DNA of 64,000 bases from Polaribacter sejongensis (GCF_038024065.1 NZ_CP150667.1:1805501-1869500); one strand, 5' to 3'; positions 17,830 to 26,632 are shown, counted from the stretch's first letter. Program-made: numbers and translations. Notes: generated by a model not told the origin, from the sequence alone.

Positions 17830-18085
17830 TTAAACCAACCCAAAATCCACCAAAGGCAAACTTCTATGACGTTTACCGGTTGCATTAAAAATGGCATTGC
17901 AAATTGCGCGCTCAATTACAGCCCCACCTAATTAGCCAATACCTTGCTGGAGGTTCATGAATTTTATCTAAAACACCCACATGAATCTTCAGAGATTCTT
18001 ACATTCTTGTCATTGGGTAATCGAAGAAATTGTGTTGTTCTACTACTCCTTCTTTTAATGAAACCTAAGTAATAAGACTAGAAAT
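17830..18085 (-). pseudogene. Remnant C-terminus of a molybdenum hydroxylase (isoquinoline 1-oxidoreductase beta/XdhA-like)
   Basis: Minus-strand translation gives VSLKEGVVEQHNFFDYPM, then TRM-stop-ESLKIHVGVLD, KIHEPPA, then after a frame change GIG-stop, and finally ICNAIFNATGKRHRSLPL. This is the C-terminal end of aldehyde/isoquinoline oxidoreductase large subunits. Stops lie at 18067-18065 (TAG), 18001-17999 (TAA) and 17934-17932 (TAA), with a frameshift near 17942. The last stop replaces the catalytic Glu of the GxGE motif. The rest of the gene is gone. It sits directly behind the restriction gene, so that pair may have landed in, or replaced, this gene. Confidence 0.8.
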
Positions 18086-18119
18086 ACACAAAAGTCATAA
18101 ATTAAAACATCGGTTAACT

Positions 18120-19808
18120 TTACTCACAATTCACACTCTTAAAACCATCACCAATATACTCAGTTCTTAAACTCGGAATAATTTTATAGTGCTTTTTTAT
18201 AAATGAAATTTGTTTGAAATTCACAGCTGGCAAAGGCACAATCCCTACAGTCCAGAAATAACTTTCTTTTGTTGGCGAATTATAATGAAATCCGTTTTCT
18301 ATATGTTGCTCAAAGTCGGCACTCATGCTAGAATTTACATTTGGTTGTAGGATATTATTAAACTTTAAAAGGCTTGTTTTAGTATTCGTTTTTTTAATGG
18401 TTGTGTAATTACTCAGTTTTAATTCTGTTAAAAAAGGTACCAAACTTAATAACAAACTCACAGCCGTAAAAAATACAATTGTTTTTTCTTTTCTAAAAAA
18501 CCAAACACAGATTTGCATAGCAAAGAATAACATGTAAAAAAAGAAGAAGCGGTATTGAGGAGAGAAAACCCAAGCCAATACAAAGTGTAAAACACCAATG
18601 ATATACAAAATAAACACGGACTTTTCTTTACTTTTAAAATACCATAAAAAAGGAAAAGAAACCAGAAGCGTGGTAAATATAATATTGATAATTCCGTTAA
18701 ATTTAAACGAGGTTATCCAAGCAATAAACAATTGATAAGTAGAAAGGTTTGCCAACTCTTGATAATCGAAGGCAGCACTATACGTACCTACTTTAAACAA
18801 TTGAATAAGTGCTGTTGGTACTTTCCAATCGACATCTAAAACATCTAAAATTTGTAAAGGATATAACAAGTAACCGGTAAGAATTACATTTTTCATTAAA
18901 AACAATCCAACTACAAAAAGGGAGAATACAATTGGTTTCACCAAATTACTTTTCAGTATTTTATAATGCTTTACAAATAAAATTAATGGTAATAAAATCA
19001 ATACACACGTCGTAATTTTAATAACACATAAGAAAATTGTGAGTAATAGAATAAGAATAAAATTAGAATAATCAATCTTATTAAAATGCTTTATAAAAAG
19101 ATAAAACAACAACTGGCTGATTAAAAACACTGGTAAATCTGGCGATGGTGCGTTGATGAAAAAAATAATAAAAGGCAAACCAACCAACACACTTCCTATA
19201 TATAATTGATGTATTTTTTTTGTTGTCTTAAATTGATGCAACTGCTGAAAGCAGAAAAAAGAAAAGATGATTAAAAAGAAACCATTCAAATCGTTAAAAT
19301 TTGTTTCTAAAAATGGAAAGGTAAACGCTGCTTGTAAAATATGCCAACTAGAAGTTTGCGCAAAAAAGATGTGTAAATTCCCCAATCCTTTTACAAAACC
19401 ATATTCATTTAACCACTTAATGGTTTGTAGGTAATAACTCTCATTATCAAAAATGGAAGGTGTAACCGAAGACATTGCCAAAGCAATGATAAAAATAAAA
19501 AGGAGTCCAAATTTATAGGTTTTACTAAATGACAACCAACTATTTTTAATCAGATTAAACTGGATCTTAATATCATTTCTGAAAAAATAAAGACAGAAAA
19601 GAGTGATACTGCTCATTATTCCGTAAAAAGCAAGATCTAAAGCAAAGAAAAAAGCATACAGCCAACTGAATAATGTAATTGAAAACAGTCCTAAAATATG
19701 GTGGATGGTAAAATTTTGGGATTCAATTTTAAATAGTTTTTTTAATAAGAACCCAAAGCTTAAGGAGGATATAAAAATATAAATCCAATTAATTAAAATT
19801 AAAAGCAT
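18120..19808 (-). CDS. Polytopic inner-membrane protein, LIC_10190/GT-C-like
   Basis: This 562-residue protein has about 12 hydrophobic spans and a short soluble C-terminal tail (about 480-562). A loop after the third span contains SIFDNESYYLQTIKWLNEYG, where the acidic residues and the tyrosines resemble the first periplasmic loop of GT-C-type lipid-linked sugar transferases. The overall appearance matches a family named LIC_10190 membrane proteins, whose function is not known. No sugar-polymer genes are next to it. It is a single gene with no clear promoter box. Confidence 0.6.
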   Translation of the reverse strand: MLLILINWIYIFISSLSFGFLLKKLFKIESQNFTIHHILGLFSITLFSWLYAFFFALDLAFYGIMSSITLFCLYFFRNDIKIQFNLIKNSWLSFSKTYKFGLLFIFIIALAMSSVTPSIFDNESYYLQTIKWLNEYGFVKGLGNLHIFFAQTSSWHILQAAFTFPFLETNFNDLNGFFLIIFSFFCFQQLHQFKTTKKIHQLYIGSVLVGLPFIIFFINAPSPDLPVFLISQLLFYLFIKHFNKIDYSNFILILLLTIFLCVIKITTCVLILLPLILFVKHYKILKSNLVKPIVFSLFVVGLFLMKNVILTGYLLYPLQILDVLDVDWKVPTALIQLFKVGTYSAAFDYQELANLSTYQLFIAWITSFKFNGIINIIFTTLLVSFPFLWYFKSKEKSVFILYIIGVLHFVLAWVFSPQYRFFFFYMLFFAMQICVWFFRKEKTIVFFTAVSLLLSLVPFLTELKLSNYTTIKKTNTKTSLLKFNNILQPNVNSSMSADFEQHIENGFHYNSPTKESYFWTVGIVPLPAVNFKQISFIKKHYKIIPSLRTEYIGDGFKSVNCE

Positions 19809-19869
19809 GTGTTTTTTAAAATTGATTTTAGAGATTACAAGTTACGAATAAAATAATTTTCTACTTCCT

Positions 19870-20840
19870 TAAATATCGAATTGTTCTCGACTGCGCTCGA
19901 ACAGACAACTCTTAAAAAAAGTTGACCACATAGTAAACATAGGTTTTATGTTATAATATATCTAAACCCAATTAAAACTCACATTGTCTTCCTTAGCTTA
20001 TCGCAGAATCTTTTATACTCAAAAAAGTCTTCGACAAGCTCTGACTGACATATCGTTGCAAAATTGATACATAGATTTTGTAATAATATATCTGAAACCA
20101 ATTTAAAGGCAAAATGTCCTCCTGAGCTTGTCGAAGGATTTTTAACACGTACAAAATCAACTACAAAGACACATAGTAAACATACATTTTGTGTTATAAA
20201 ATTGAAACCAATTTAAATGCACAGGCTCATATATAAACATCCGCTAACGCGAGCGTTACACTCGTGCAATCGACAATACTTCTCTGATAACATTCTATAC
20301 TGTTTTTTTTTGTAAATCGAATTCAGAAAGTACGAGCGAGTCGCTCGCACCAGCATTGCATTGAGTTTTAACTGATAACTCTTGAAAACAAAATATAACT
20401 AATAATATATCTGAATCCAATTTAAATTCACAATGTCCTCCTGAGTTTGTCGAAGGATCTTTTACACTCAAAGAAGTCTTCGACAAGCTCTGACTGACAT
20501 ATCGTTGCAAAATTGATACATAGATTTTGTAATAAAATATCTGAAAACAATTTAAATCTACAGACTCATATATAAATATCCGCTAACGCGAGCGTCACGC
20601 TCGTGCAATCGACAATACTTCTCTCATAACAATCTATGCTGTTTTTTTTTATAAATAGAATTCAGAAAGTACGAGCGAGACGCTCGCACCAGCATTGCAT
20701 TGAGTTTTACCTGATAACTCTTGAAAACAAAATATAACTAATAATATATCTTAATCCAATTTAAAGGCAAAATGTCCTCCTGAGCCTGTCGAAGGATATT
20801 TACCACGCTACAAAGTCTTTGACCGAATCAGACAGAAAAC
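19870..20840. repeat. Repeat-dense intergenic block with a ~339-bp tandem duplication and GC-rich palindromes
   Basis: The ~1 kb between 19809 and 20869 has no supportable gene. Copy 1 and copy 2 of a unit share CTCATATATAAACATCCGCT-type sequence at 20226 and 20565 (offset 339), then CGCTAACGCGAGCGT, CAGAAAGTACGAGCGAG and CAGCATTGCATTGAG. Within each copy two GC-rich stem-loops occur: GAGCG-loop-CGCTC and CGAGCG-loop-CGCTCG. The flavobacterial element CTGAGCTTGTCGAAG or its reverse complement appears at about 20029, 20122, 20441, 20478 and 20779, and CTCGACTGCGCTCGA at 19887. One 71-codon open frame here is an artefact of the repeats. Confidence 0.85.
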
Positions 20841-20869
20841 GCACTAATTGAATTTCACCTACTACAAAC

Positions 20870-21985
20870 CTAGAACAAAATACAAACTGGAGATGGTGCA
20901 GCAATCTCACTTACAAAAGTTAACATACCCGTAGCAATATCTCTTTTAAAAGAAACAATATTATCGGTATCTTGATTTGCAACTAATAAAAATTGCTCAT
21001 CTGAAGACAATGAAAAGTTACGAGGATTTTTTCCTAAAACAGGTTCGTAACCAATTGTGGTTAACGTCCCATTTTCAGCATTTACTACATAAATAACAAT
21101 AGATTCGTGTCCGCGATTTGATGCATATAAAAACTTTCCATCTTTAGAAATATGAATATCTGCTGCTTTGCTATAATCTGCAAATTCTTTTGGCAAGGTA
21201 GAAATTGTAAAATCTACAAAATACGATTCCTCTTTTTCTTTTACCAGAGAAACCGTATTGTCTAATTCATTTAAAACATAAATCCATTTATTATTTGGAT
21301 GAAACGTTAGGTGTCTTGGTCCTGCTCCTTCTGCCATTTTTAAAGACTTTTGCTTGGTATAAACAAGTTTATCTTCATTTATGTTAGAAAACAACAATTC
21401 ATTGGTTCCTAAATCTACAGAGATAATTTCTTTTTTTGTTGGATGAAACCACGCAGAATGCGCATGAGGTCCTTTTTGTCTGTCTGTTGTTCCTTTACCA
21501 ACATGTTGTTGCACATTTAATAACTCTGATAATTTACCAGAAGCATCTGCCTTTAATAAACCAACACTTCCGCCACCATAATTTGCCGTAACCAAATAAT
21601 TATCATCATTTATAGCGACAAAACAAGGCCCTGCTCCACCAGACTTTTCGTTACTTACCAATAGTAAAGAATCATTTTCAATTTTAAAAGATTTTATAAA
21701 TCCAGTTCCGTTTACATTGGTTTCTCCCACTGCAAAAAGTATTTTATCATCTTTCGATTTCGTTAAAAAAGTAGGATTTATGGTTTCTGCAACCAAGCCT
21801 ACTTTTCGTAGCTCTCCTTTTTCTGAAAGTTCGTATTTATAAATTCCTTTTGCATCTTTATTGGTGTACGTACCAACATAAAAGGAATTAATCTTAACAA
21901 CTGTGTTTGTTGTTGCTGTTTTAACTTTTTCAGATTTACATCCGAAGAAAAATATGGATAACAAAACGATTGGTAGTACTTTCAT
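20870..21985 (-). CDS. Lactonase-family beta-propeller lipoprotein (6-phosphogluconolactonase YbhE type)
   Basis: The 371-residue protein starts with a lipoprotein signal ending FFFGC (Cys16). The mature part is a seven-bladed propeller of the YbhE/lactonase family: FYVGTYTNKDAKGIYKYEL near the N-terminus, GPHAHSAWFHP in mid-protein, and GPRHLTFHPN further on. The family includes 6-phosphogluconolactonase and muconate-lactonising enzymes, but a secreted lipoprotein form cannot act on cytosolic 6-phosphogluconolactone, so the substrate here is open. It follows the M14 peptidase gene by 3 bp and is probably in the same operon. Confidence 0.8.
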   Translation of the reverse strand: MKVLPIVLLSIFFFGCKSEKVKTATTNTVVKINSFYVGTYTNKDAKGIYKYELSEKGELRKVGLVAETINPTFLTKSKDDKILFAVGETNVNGTGFIKSFKIENDSLLLVSNEKSGGAGPCFVAINDDNYLVTANYGGGSVGLLKADASGKLSELLNVQQHVGKGTTDRQKGPHAHSAWFHPTKKEIISVDLGTNELLFSNINEDKLVYTKQKSLKMAEGAGPRHLTFHPNNKWIYVLNELDNTVSLVKEKEESYFVDFTISTLPKEFADYSKAADIHISKDGKFLYASNRGHESIVIYVVNAENGTLTTIGYEPVLGKNPRNFSLSSDEQFLLVANQDTDNIVSFKRDIATGMLTFVSEIAAPSPVCILF

Positions 21986-21988
21986 AAT

Positions 21989-23746
21989 TTAAAATATTTT
22001 AAAAATTGGCAAACGTAAATGTGCTGGTTCGTAATGAGGTGATTTTTTGTAGATAAAATCTAGTTGTGCTTTTGGATTATTTGCAAACTCAGTATCTGTA
22101 TTCAGTTTTTCTAAAAACTCTTTTTCTATTGATGGATTATTAGCTAAAAAAGAGGCTGCAATATCTTCAAAAACATAAGCAGAATACCCTTCTTTTTGTT
22201 GTAAAACAGTGTCGAAAAAATTCCAATTAAAAAAAGAATCTGTTGCTGCAGCTTCCAACGTTTCTAACAAATATCGAACTCCGTTTTGATTTGTAGAAAT
22301 GTAAATATCTCCTTTTCTAAATTGATAATCTTGGGTTACCCGTTTTACTGTGGTATTGTAATGTAAATAATGACCTTCGTAGGCTGTTTTTCGAGTTTCA
22401 AATTCAGCAATATGATTTACTTCCACCGTTATGATAGTATCATTTTTTAAACGAGTAAATTCAATTTTATTGGTTTTTAAGCGCTCTAAAACTTTATGCC
22501 AACCTTGTTCTAAAATATACCCTTTCGGAATTTTTACAAACTGAGTCGCTACAAAATTATTGTAATATTTCACGGGTTTTGTGTACGGCTTTGTAGTATC
22601 ATAAAACAAACGTTTCCCTGTAGTTACTTTACTATCGATATACTCGGCCTCGTAGCCTTTAAATTGTAATTCTGTAGGTTTTTCTTTATCAACCTTAAAA
22701 GCAATAGGATAAGTTTTCTTAGATAACACCTCATCAACAGCATTGGCTCTTAATTCTTTAATTTTATCGGAATGATCTTCCGTAAAATCTAACGCAGAAA
22801 ACATCAATTCATACGTTTGTTCTACTCTTACTTTATAAGGTTTTAACATGTGTGTTTCCACCATCAATCCTAAGGTACTAAACAAAGTTGTGTATCCTGT
22901 AGAATATCTTGGAGAATCGAAAAACTGAGAAAAACCTGTTTCTGGAGTAGTGCCCCAAACATTTACATAAGGTGTAATTGAAATTCCTTTTTGCTCTAGT
23001 GAATTCTCAATACTCGGACGCATCTGTGTCTCTAAAAAGTTACCTAACTTCCCTCCTAGTTTATTGTGCTGCGTAAATAAATGTGTAATTGCATATTGAT
23101 AATCGGCTCCATTACTTACATGATTATCTATAAAAACATCTGGGTTTACAGTATGAAAAACGGCTGTAAAAGCCGCTGAATTTCTAGAGTCTTGTTTTAT
23201 AAAATCTCTATTTAGATCATAATTCCTTGCATTTCCTCTAAATCCGTATTCATTTGGGCCATTTTGATTGGCTCTTGTGTGCGAATTTCTATTTAAAGAA
23301 CCGCCAACATTGTACACTGGAATCACACAAATAACAGTGTTTTTATATTTCTCTATTAAAGAATCGTTTTCCACAATATCTCTAAGCAACAACATGGAAG
23401 CGTCAATTCCGTCTGATTCTCCCGGGTGAATTCCGTTGTTAATTAAAATTCTATTTTTGGTTGATTTTTTAATTTCATCCACATTAAAAACACTTTCTCT
23501 ATTATAAACAACCAAATGCAAAGGTTCTCCGGAATCTGTTTGTCCGAACGAAAATAAAGATATCGAAGAATGTGATTCAGCTAAATCTTTATAATATGAA
23601 ATGATGTCTTTGTATTCTGGCGTTTCGGTTCCGTTAGACTTTTCGAAAAGTGTTGTGAAATCTTTTTTTTCTTTAGATAATTGATCACAAGAAAATAGCA
23701 ACAGTAAAATAGTAACTAAAAAAAATGCTTTAAAAGGTTTACACAT
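21989..23746 (-). CDS. M14-family zinc carboxypeptidase, lipoprotein
   Basis: This 585-residue protein has a signal with lipobox LLFSC (Cys20). The M14 zinc site is visible as HPGE in NNGIHPGESDGID, followed by RNYDLNRDF and DNHVSNGADYQY. A catalytic Glu lies in LMVETHML. It should remove C-terminal residues from peptides in the envelope or outside. The C-terminal ~200 residues are a separate beta-rich domain. It is between coaD (2-bp gap) and the lactonase gene (3-bp gap). Confidence 0.82.
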   Translation of the reverse strand: MCKPFKAFFLVTILLLLFSCDQLSKEKKDFTTLFEKSNGTETPEYKDIISYYKDLAESHSSISLFSFGQTDSGEPLHLVVYNRESVFNVDEIKKSTKNRILINNGIHPGESDGIDASMLLLRDIVENDSLIEKYKNTVICVIPVYNVGGSLNRNSHTRANQNGPNEYGFRGNARNYDLNRDFIKQDSRNSAAFTAVFHTVNPDVFIDNHVSNGADYQYAITHLFTQHNKLGGKLGNFLETQMRPSIENSLEQKGISITPYVNVWGTTPETGFSQFFDSPRYSTGYTTLFSTLGLMVETHMLKPYKVRVEQTYELMFSALDFTEDHSDKIKELRANAVDEVLSKKTYPIAFKVDKEKPTELQFKGYEAEYIDSKVTTGKRLFYDTTKPYTKPVKYYNNFVATQFVKIPKGYILEQGWHKVLERLKTNKIEFTRLKNDTIITVEVNHIAEFETRKTAYEGHYLHYNTTVKRVTQDYQFRKGDIYISTNQNGVRYLLETLEAAATDSFFNWNFFDTVLQQKEGYSAYVFEDIAASFLANNPSIEKEFLEKLNTDTEFANNPKAQLDFIYKKSPHYEPAHLRLPIFKIF

Positions 23747-23748
23747 AT

Positions 23749-24204
23749 TTATTTAATTCTTACCGTTTTAGGAACTAATTTTGTGTAATCTCCATCATTT
23801 CTAATTACATCTCTTACAATAGATGAAGAAATATAAGAAGTGCTTGCTGCGGTTAATAAAAACACGGTTTCTATAGGCGCTAAATCTCGGTTTGTATGTG
23901 CAATTGCTTTCTCGAACTCAAAATCTGCGGGGTTTCTTAAACCTCTTAAAATAAAATCGACATTGTTTTCTTGACAAAAATGAACTGTCAACCCTTTATA
24001 GGTAACCACTTTTATTTTAGGTTCATGCGCAAAACAGTCTTCAATAAATTTTTTACGTTCTTCTAAACTGAACATATATTTTTTGTCCGCATTTACACCG
24101 ATGGCAATAATTAGTTCATCAAACAATTTTACACCTCTTGCAATGATATCAAAATGACCTAATGTTATTGGATCAAATGATCCTGGAAAAATTGCTCTTT
24201 TCAT
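23749..24204 (-). CDS. coaD: Phosphopantetheine adenylyltransferase
   Basis: The 151-residue enzyme makes dephospho-CoA from 4'-phosphopantetheine and ATP. The nucleotidyltransferase motif TLGH (14-17, in GSFDPITLGHFDII) and the TSYISSSIVRDV block near the C-terminus are diagnostic. Its length is near the ~160 residues usual for the family. It is followed at 2 bp by the M14 peptidase gene and preceded by the S23-type gene and its repeats. Confidence 0.95.
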   Translation of the reverse strand: MKRAIFPGSFDPITLGHFDIIARGVKLFDELIIAIGVNADKKYMFSLEERKKFIEDCFAHEPKIKVVTYKGLTVHFCQENNVDFILRGLRNPADFEFEKAIAHTNRDLAPIETVFLLTAASTSYISSSIVRDVIRNDGDYTKLVPKTVRIK

Positions 24205-24246
24205 TTATTATTTAAAAATTTGATGTTATTAGATTTTTTTGAATCA

Positions 24247-24275
24247 TGATGTTTTTGAACCACGAACGAAGACTC
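24247..24275. repeat. 29-bp direct repeat flanking the four-helix-bundle gene (copy on coaD side)
   Basis: The core TGATGTTTTTGAAC is shared with a copy at 24670-24698, and 25 of 29 positions agree. The reverse complement (GTGGTTCAAAAACATC) recurs near 24937. The gene therefore sits inside a set of related repeats. Confidence 0.7.
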
Positions 24276-24286
24276 TTGAAATAAAA

Positions 24287-24646
24287 TTACTTATCTAAGG
24301 AGTCTATAAAATTTGATATTTTTTGTTGTAATTTCTGAATTCTTTTTTCTAAATCGAGAAAAACTTCATGAGACATGAAGTTTAAATTATTACAAATTAT
24401 AATTTGTGTTTCCCATTCAAAAGCAGAACCTAAACTATGTTCTAAAAAAGAAACAAAATGTTTATTAGTCCTTTTACTTGTACCTTCGGATATATTAGAA
24501 GGAATAGAAACAGCACACCTATTTAATTGACTCACCAAACCAAATTTTTCGAAATCAGGTAAAGTTGACGTAAATTTATAGTTTAAGGTAACTAATTCTA
24601 TTGCTTCTTGCCAAATTTGTAACTTTTTAAAATTATGTCTTTTCAT
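24287..24646 (-). CDS. Four-helix-bundle protein (TIGR02436, S23/rRNA-intervening-sequence protein family)
   Basis: The 119-residue, all-helical protein has the family pattern: KLQIWQEAIELV in helix 1, FGLVSQLNRCAVSIPSNISE with the conserved NISEG turn, then FLEHSLGSAFEWETQI. Relatives are encoded in 23S rRNA intervening sequences or scattered as single genes, and the Avd protein of diversity-generating retroelements has the same fold, but no reverse transcriptase is here. It interrupts the coaD-ddl neighbourhood and is bordered by related 29-bp repeats on both sides and a repeat array upstream, which suggests a mobile passenger. Its function is unknown. Confidence 0.85.
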   Translation of the reverse strand: MKRHNFKKLQIWQEAIELVTLNYKFTSTLPDFEKFGLVSQLNRCAVSIPSNISEGTSKRTNKHFVSFLEHSLGSAFEWETQIIICNNLNFMSHEVFLDLEKRIQKLQQKISNFIDSLDK

Positions 24647-24669
24647 AGTTTTGTAATTTTTTGATTTTT

Positions 24670-24698
24670 TGATGTTTTTGAACTAAGAACCAAGAATC
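24670..24698. repeat. 29-bp direct repeat flanking the four-helix-bundle gene (ddl side)
   Basis: This is the second copy of the TGATGTTTTTGAAC unit, 423 bp from the first, just upstream of the four-helix-bundle start codon. Confidence 0.7.
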
Positions 24699-24739
24699 AT
24701 TCTGGTTACTACAATATACATAAATTAGTTTTTACGCGT

Positions 24740-24959
24740 TGTTTCAAAAATATCTTGTCTCAAAAACATCCTGATTCAACGACACAACAGTGATAATCTT
24801 GCTTCGTGCTTCAACATCATCTTGCATCAAACAGCATAACAGTGATAATCTTGTTTCAATCACACAACAGTGATCACCTTCTCTCATGTTTCAAAAAACA
24901 TCCTGTTTCAATTACACAACAGTGATCTTCATGCCTCGTGGTTCAAAAACATCTTGTTT
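24740..24959. repeat. Degenerate repeat array between ddl and the four-helix-bundle gene
   Basis: Four copies of CA(C/T)AACAGTGAT occur at about 24784, 24836, 24863 and 24915. They are interleaved with about five copies of (G)TTCAAAAACATC(C/T)TG (about 24742, 24757, 24806, 24887, 24937), the reverse complement of the 29-bp unit around the S23-type gene. The repeats run up to the ddl stop codon. Spacing is irregular and spacers are not unique-length, so this is not a CRISPR array. Confidence 0.75.
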
Positions 24960-25934
24960 CTATAAAAAAGCCGACTGAATTGCGTTATCAAATAATTCCT
25001 CTAAAGAAATACCTGCCACTTTCGCTTGTTGCGGTAAAATACTTTCTTCGGTTAAACCTGGTACCGTATTCATTTCTAGGAAATGTGGTTCTCCGTTAAC
25101 CAAAATATATTCTGAACGTGAAAAACCAGACATATTTAAAATTTTATAGACCTTTTTTGCTATTTCTTCTACTTTAACTTTTTCTTCATCAGAAATTCTA
25201 GCAGGAGTAATCTCTTGAGATTTCCCTTCGTATTTAGCTTCATAATCAAAGAAATCGTTTTCTGTAACAATCTCTGTAATTGGCAATACTGTAGTTTCTC
25301 CTTTATAATGAATTACACCAACAGAAACTTCTGGTCCGTCTAAAAAAGATTCAATTAAAATCTCTGTATCTTCTTTATATGCTTTTTCTAAAGCAGGTAA
25401 CATTTCTGCCTTTGTATGCGCTTTAGAAACTCCATAACTAGAACCCGCATTATTAGGTTTCACAAAACAAGGCAACCCAACTTTGTTAATTATAGCATCT
25501 AAATCTACAACATCACCTTTATTTAAGTACACAGAAACTGCCGTTTTAATGCCATATTCTTTAACAACACTTAAAGTATCTCGCTTATTAAATGTTAATG
25601 CCATTTGATAAAAAGGTGCAGAAGTGTGTTTTAAATTGATCAAATTAAAATACGCTAACAAGGTTCCGTTTTCTCCGGGCGCGCCATGTATTGCGTTAAA
25701 AACACAATCGAAAATAACAGAAGTACCATTCAATGAAAAAGAAAAATCGCTTCTATTTATTGGATATTCTTGATTATCATCATCTAAAGCAACCCATTTA
25801 TCTTTTAAAATATGGACTCTATACGGATTGTATTTCTCTTTATTTAAGTGCTTGTACACTACATTTCCACTGGTTAGTGAAATATTAACTTCGGATGAAT
25901 AACCACCCATTACAATTGCAATATTCTGTTTCAT
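24960..25934 (-). CDS. ddl: D-alanine--D-alanine ligase
   Basis: The 324-residue ATP-grasp enzyme joins two D-Ala for peptidoglycan. The N-terminal MGGYSSEVNISLTSG, the FNAIHGAPGENGTLLAYF block, CFVKPNNAGSSYGVSK and the C-terminal FLEMNTVPGLTEESILP are all diagnostic. A TAnnTTTG box on the minus strand is 20 bp upstream. It diverges from the PASTA protein gene, a natural cell-wall pairing. Confidence 0.95.
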   Translation of the reverse strand: MKQNIAIVMGGYSSEVNISLTSGNVVYKHLNKEKYNPYRVHILKDKWVALDDDNQEYPINRSDFSFSLNGTSVIFDCVFNAIHGAPGENGTLLAYFNLINLKHTSAPFYQMALTFNKRDTLSVVKEYGIKTAVSVYLNKGDVVDLDAIINKVGLPCFVKPNNAGSSYGVSKAHTKAEMLPALEKAYKEDTEILIESFLDGPEVSVGVIHYKGETTVLPITEIVTENDFFDYEAKYEGKSQEITPARISDEEKVKVEEIAKKVYKILNMSGFSRSEYILVNGEPHFLEMNTVPGLTEESILPQQAKVAGISLEELFDNAIQSAFL

Positions 25935-25953
25935 GGATTCTAAAATAATAAAA

Positions 25954-25961
25954 CAAATTTA
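25954..25961 (-). promoter_or_regulatory. TAnnTTTG box for ddl
   Basis: The minus strand reads TAAATTTG, 20 bp before the ddl ATG at 25934. A matching box for the divergent PASTA gene lies at 25999-26006. Confidence 0.55.
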
Positions 25962-25998
25962 TCAAAATAATTATAGAAATAGCAACGTTTAGTTTTTA

Positions 25999-26006
25999 TA
26001 TCTTTG
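25999..26006 (+). promoter_or_regulatory. TAnnTTTG box for the PASTA gene
   Basis: TATCTTTG lies 21 bp before ATG 26027. It excludes an alternative GTG start at 26006. Confidence 0.6.
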
Positions 26007-26026
26007 TGCGTTCTAAAAATCAAAAA

Positions 26027-26584
26027 ATGAGTGTTTTTCAATTTATTAAAAGTAAGTCCTTCTTTATACAAGTTATTATTGCAGGTGTAGGTTTGTTGGT
26101 CTTTATTTTTGCTTTAAAATATTGGTTAGGCTATTCTACCAATCACGATCAAAAAATTCAAGTTCCTAACTTACATAAAATGTCTTTAGAAAATGTAAAG
26201 CTAAAGTTAGAAGAATTAAATCTAGATTTTATTGTTATCGATAGCGCGAGCTACAATCCAGATTATCCAAAAAAATCTGTAATTGAACAATCTCCAGAAA
26301 CAGGAGATTTTGTAAAAGAAAAACGTAAAATTTACTTAACCTTAAACCCCTCTAAATATAGAGATGTTACTGTCCCTGATTTAAACGGAAGAACAAAAAG
26401 ACAAGCTACTTCTCATTTACGCTCTATTGGTTTTAATATTGGTACAAACCCAATTTCTGTTAGAGATATTGGTAAAGATGTTGTACGTGGATTGCGTTAC
26501 AAAGGAGAAATTCTAAATCACGGAGATAAATTACCACTAAACTCTATCGTAGATTTAGTTTTAGGTGACGGAAACGGGAACTAG
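26027..26584 (+). CDS. Membrane-anchored two-PASTA-domain protein
   Basis: This 185-residue protein has a short cytoplasmic tail, one membrane helix (about 10-32), and two extracytoplasmic PASTA domains. The first is IQVPNLHKMSLENVKLKLEE through the EQSPETGDFVK segment, and the second is TVPDLNGRTKRQATSHLRSIGF onward. PASTA modules bind uncrosslinked peptidoglycan stems or muropeptides. No kinase domain is present, unlike PASTA kinases of Gram-positives. Being divergent from ddl points to a cell-wall role (inference). The stop codon overlaps the first unit of a heptanucleotide repeat. Confidence 0.85.
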   Translation: MSVFQFIKSKSFFIQVIIAGVGLLVFIFALKYWLGYSTNHDQKIQVPNLHKMSLENVKLKLEELNLDFIVIDSASYNPDYPKKSVIEQSPETGDFVKEKRKIYLTLNPSKYRDVTVPDLNGRTKRQATSHLRSIGFNIGTNPISVRDIGKDVVRGLRYKGEILNHGDKLPLNSIVDLVLGDGNGN

Positions 26585-26632
26585 TATTCAGTATTCAGTA
26601 TTCAGTATTCAGTATTCAGTATTCAGTATTCA
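26584..26632. repeat. Seven perfect tandem copies of GTATTCA
   Basis: The 7-bp unit is repeated exactly seven times, starting at the last base of the PASTA stop codon. The unit is part of a dispersed family (AGTATTCAGT) also found at 28690-28770 and 53434-53500. Such arrays are prone to slippage and copy number change. Confidence 0.95.

Noticed and set aside
20295..20510. 71-codon minus-strand open frame
   Set aside because: It is made wholly of the duplicated repeat and its palindromes; the product has no family-like pattern, and the second repeat copy does not keep the frame open.
24287..24646. Diversity-generating retroelement accessory protein (Avd)
   Set aside because: The fold family is the same, but no reverse transcriptase, template repeat or variable target gene is near.
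24740..24959. Possible CRISPR array
   Set aside because: Repeat units are degenerate, of two kinds and irregularly spaced, spacers are not of uniform length, and no cas genes are present.
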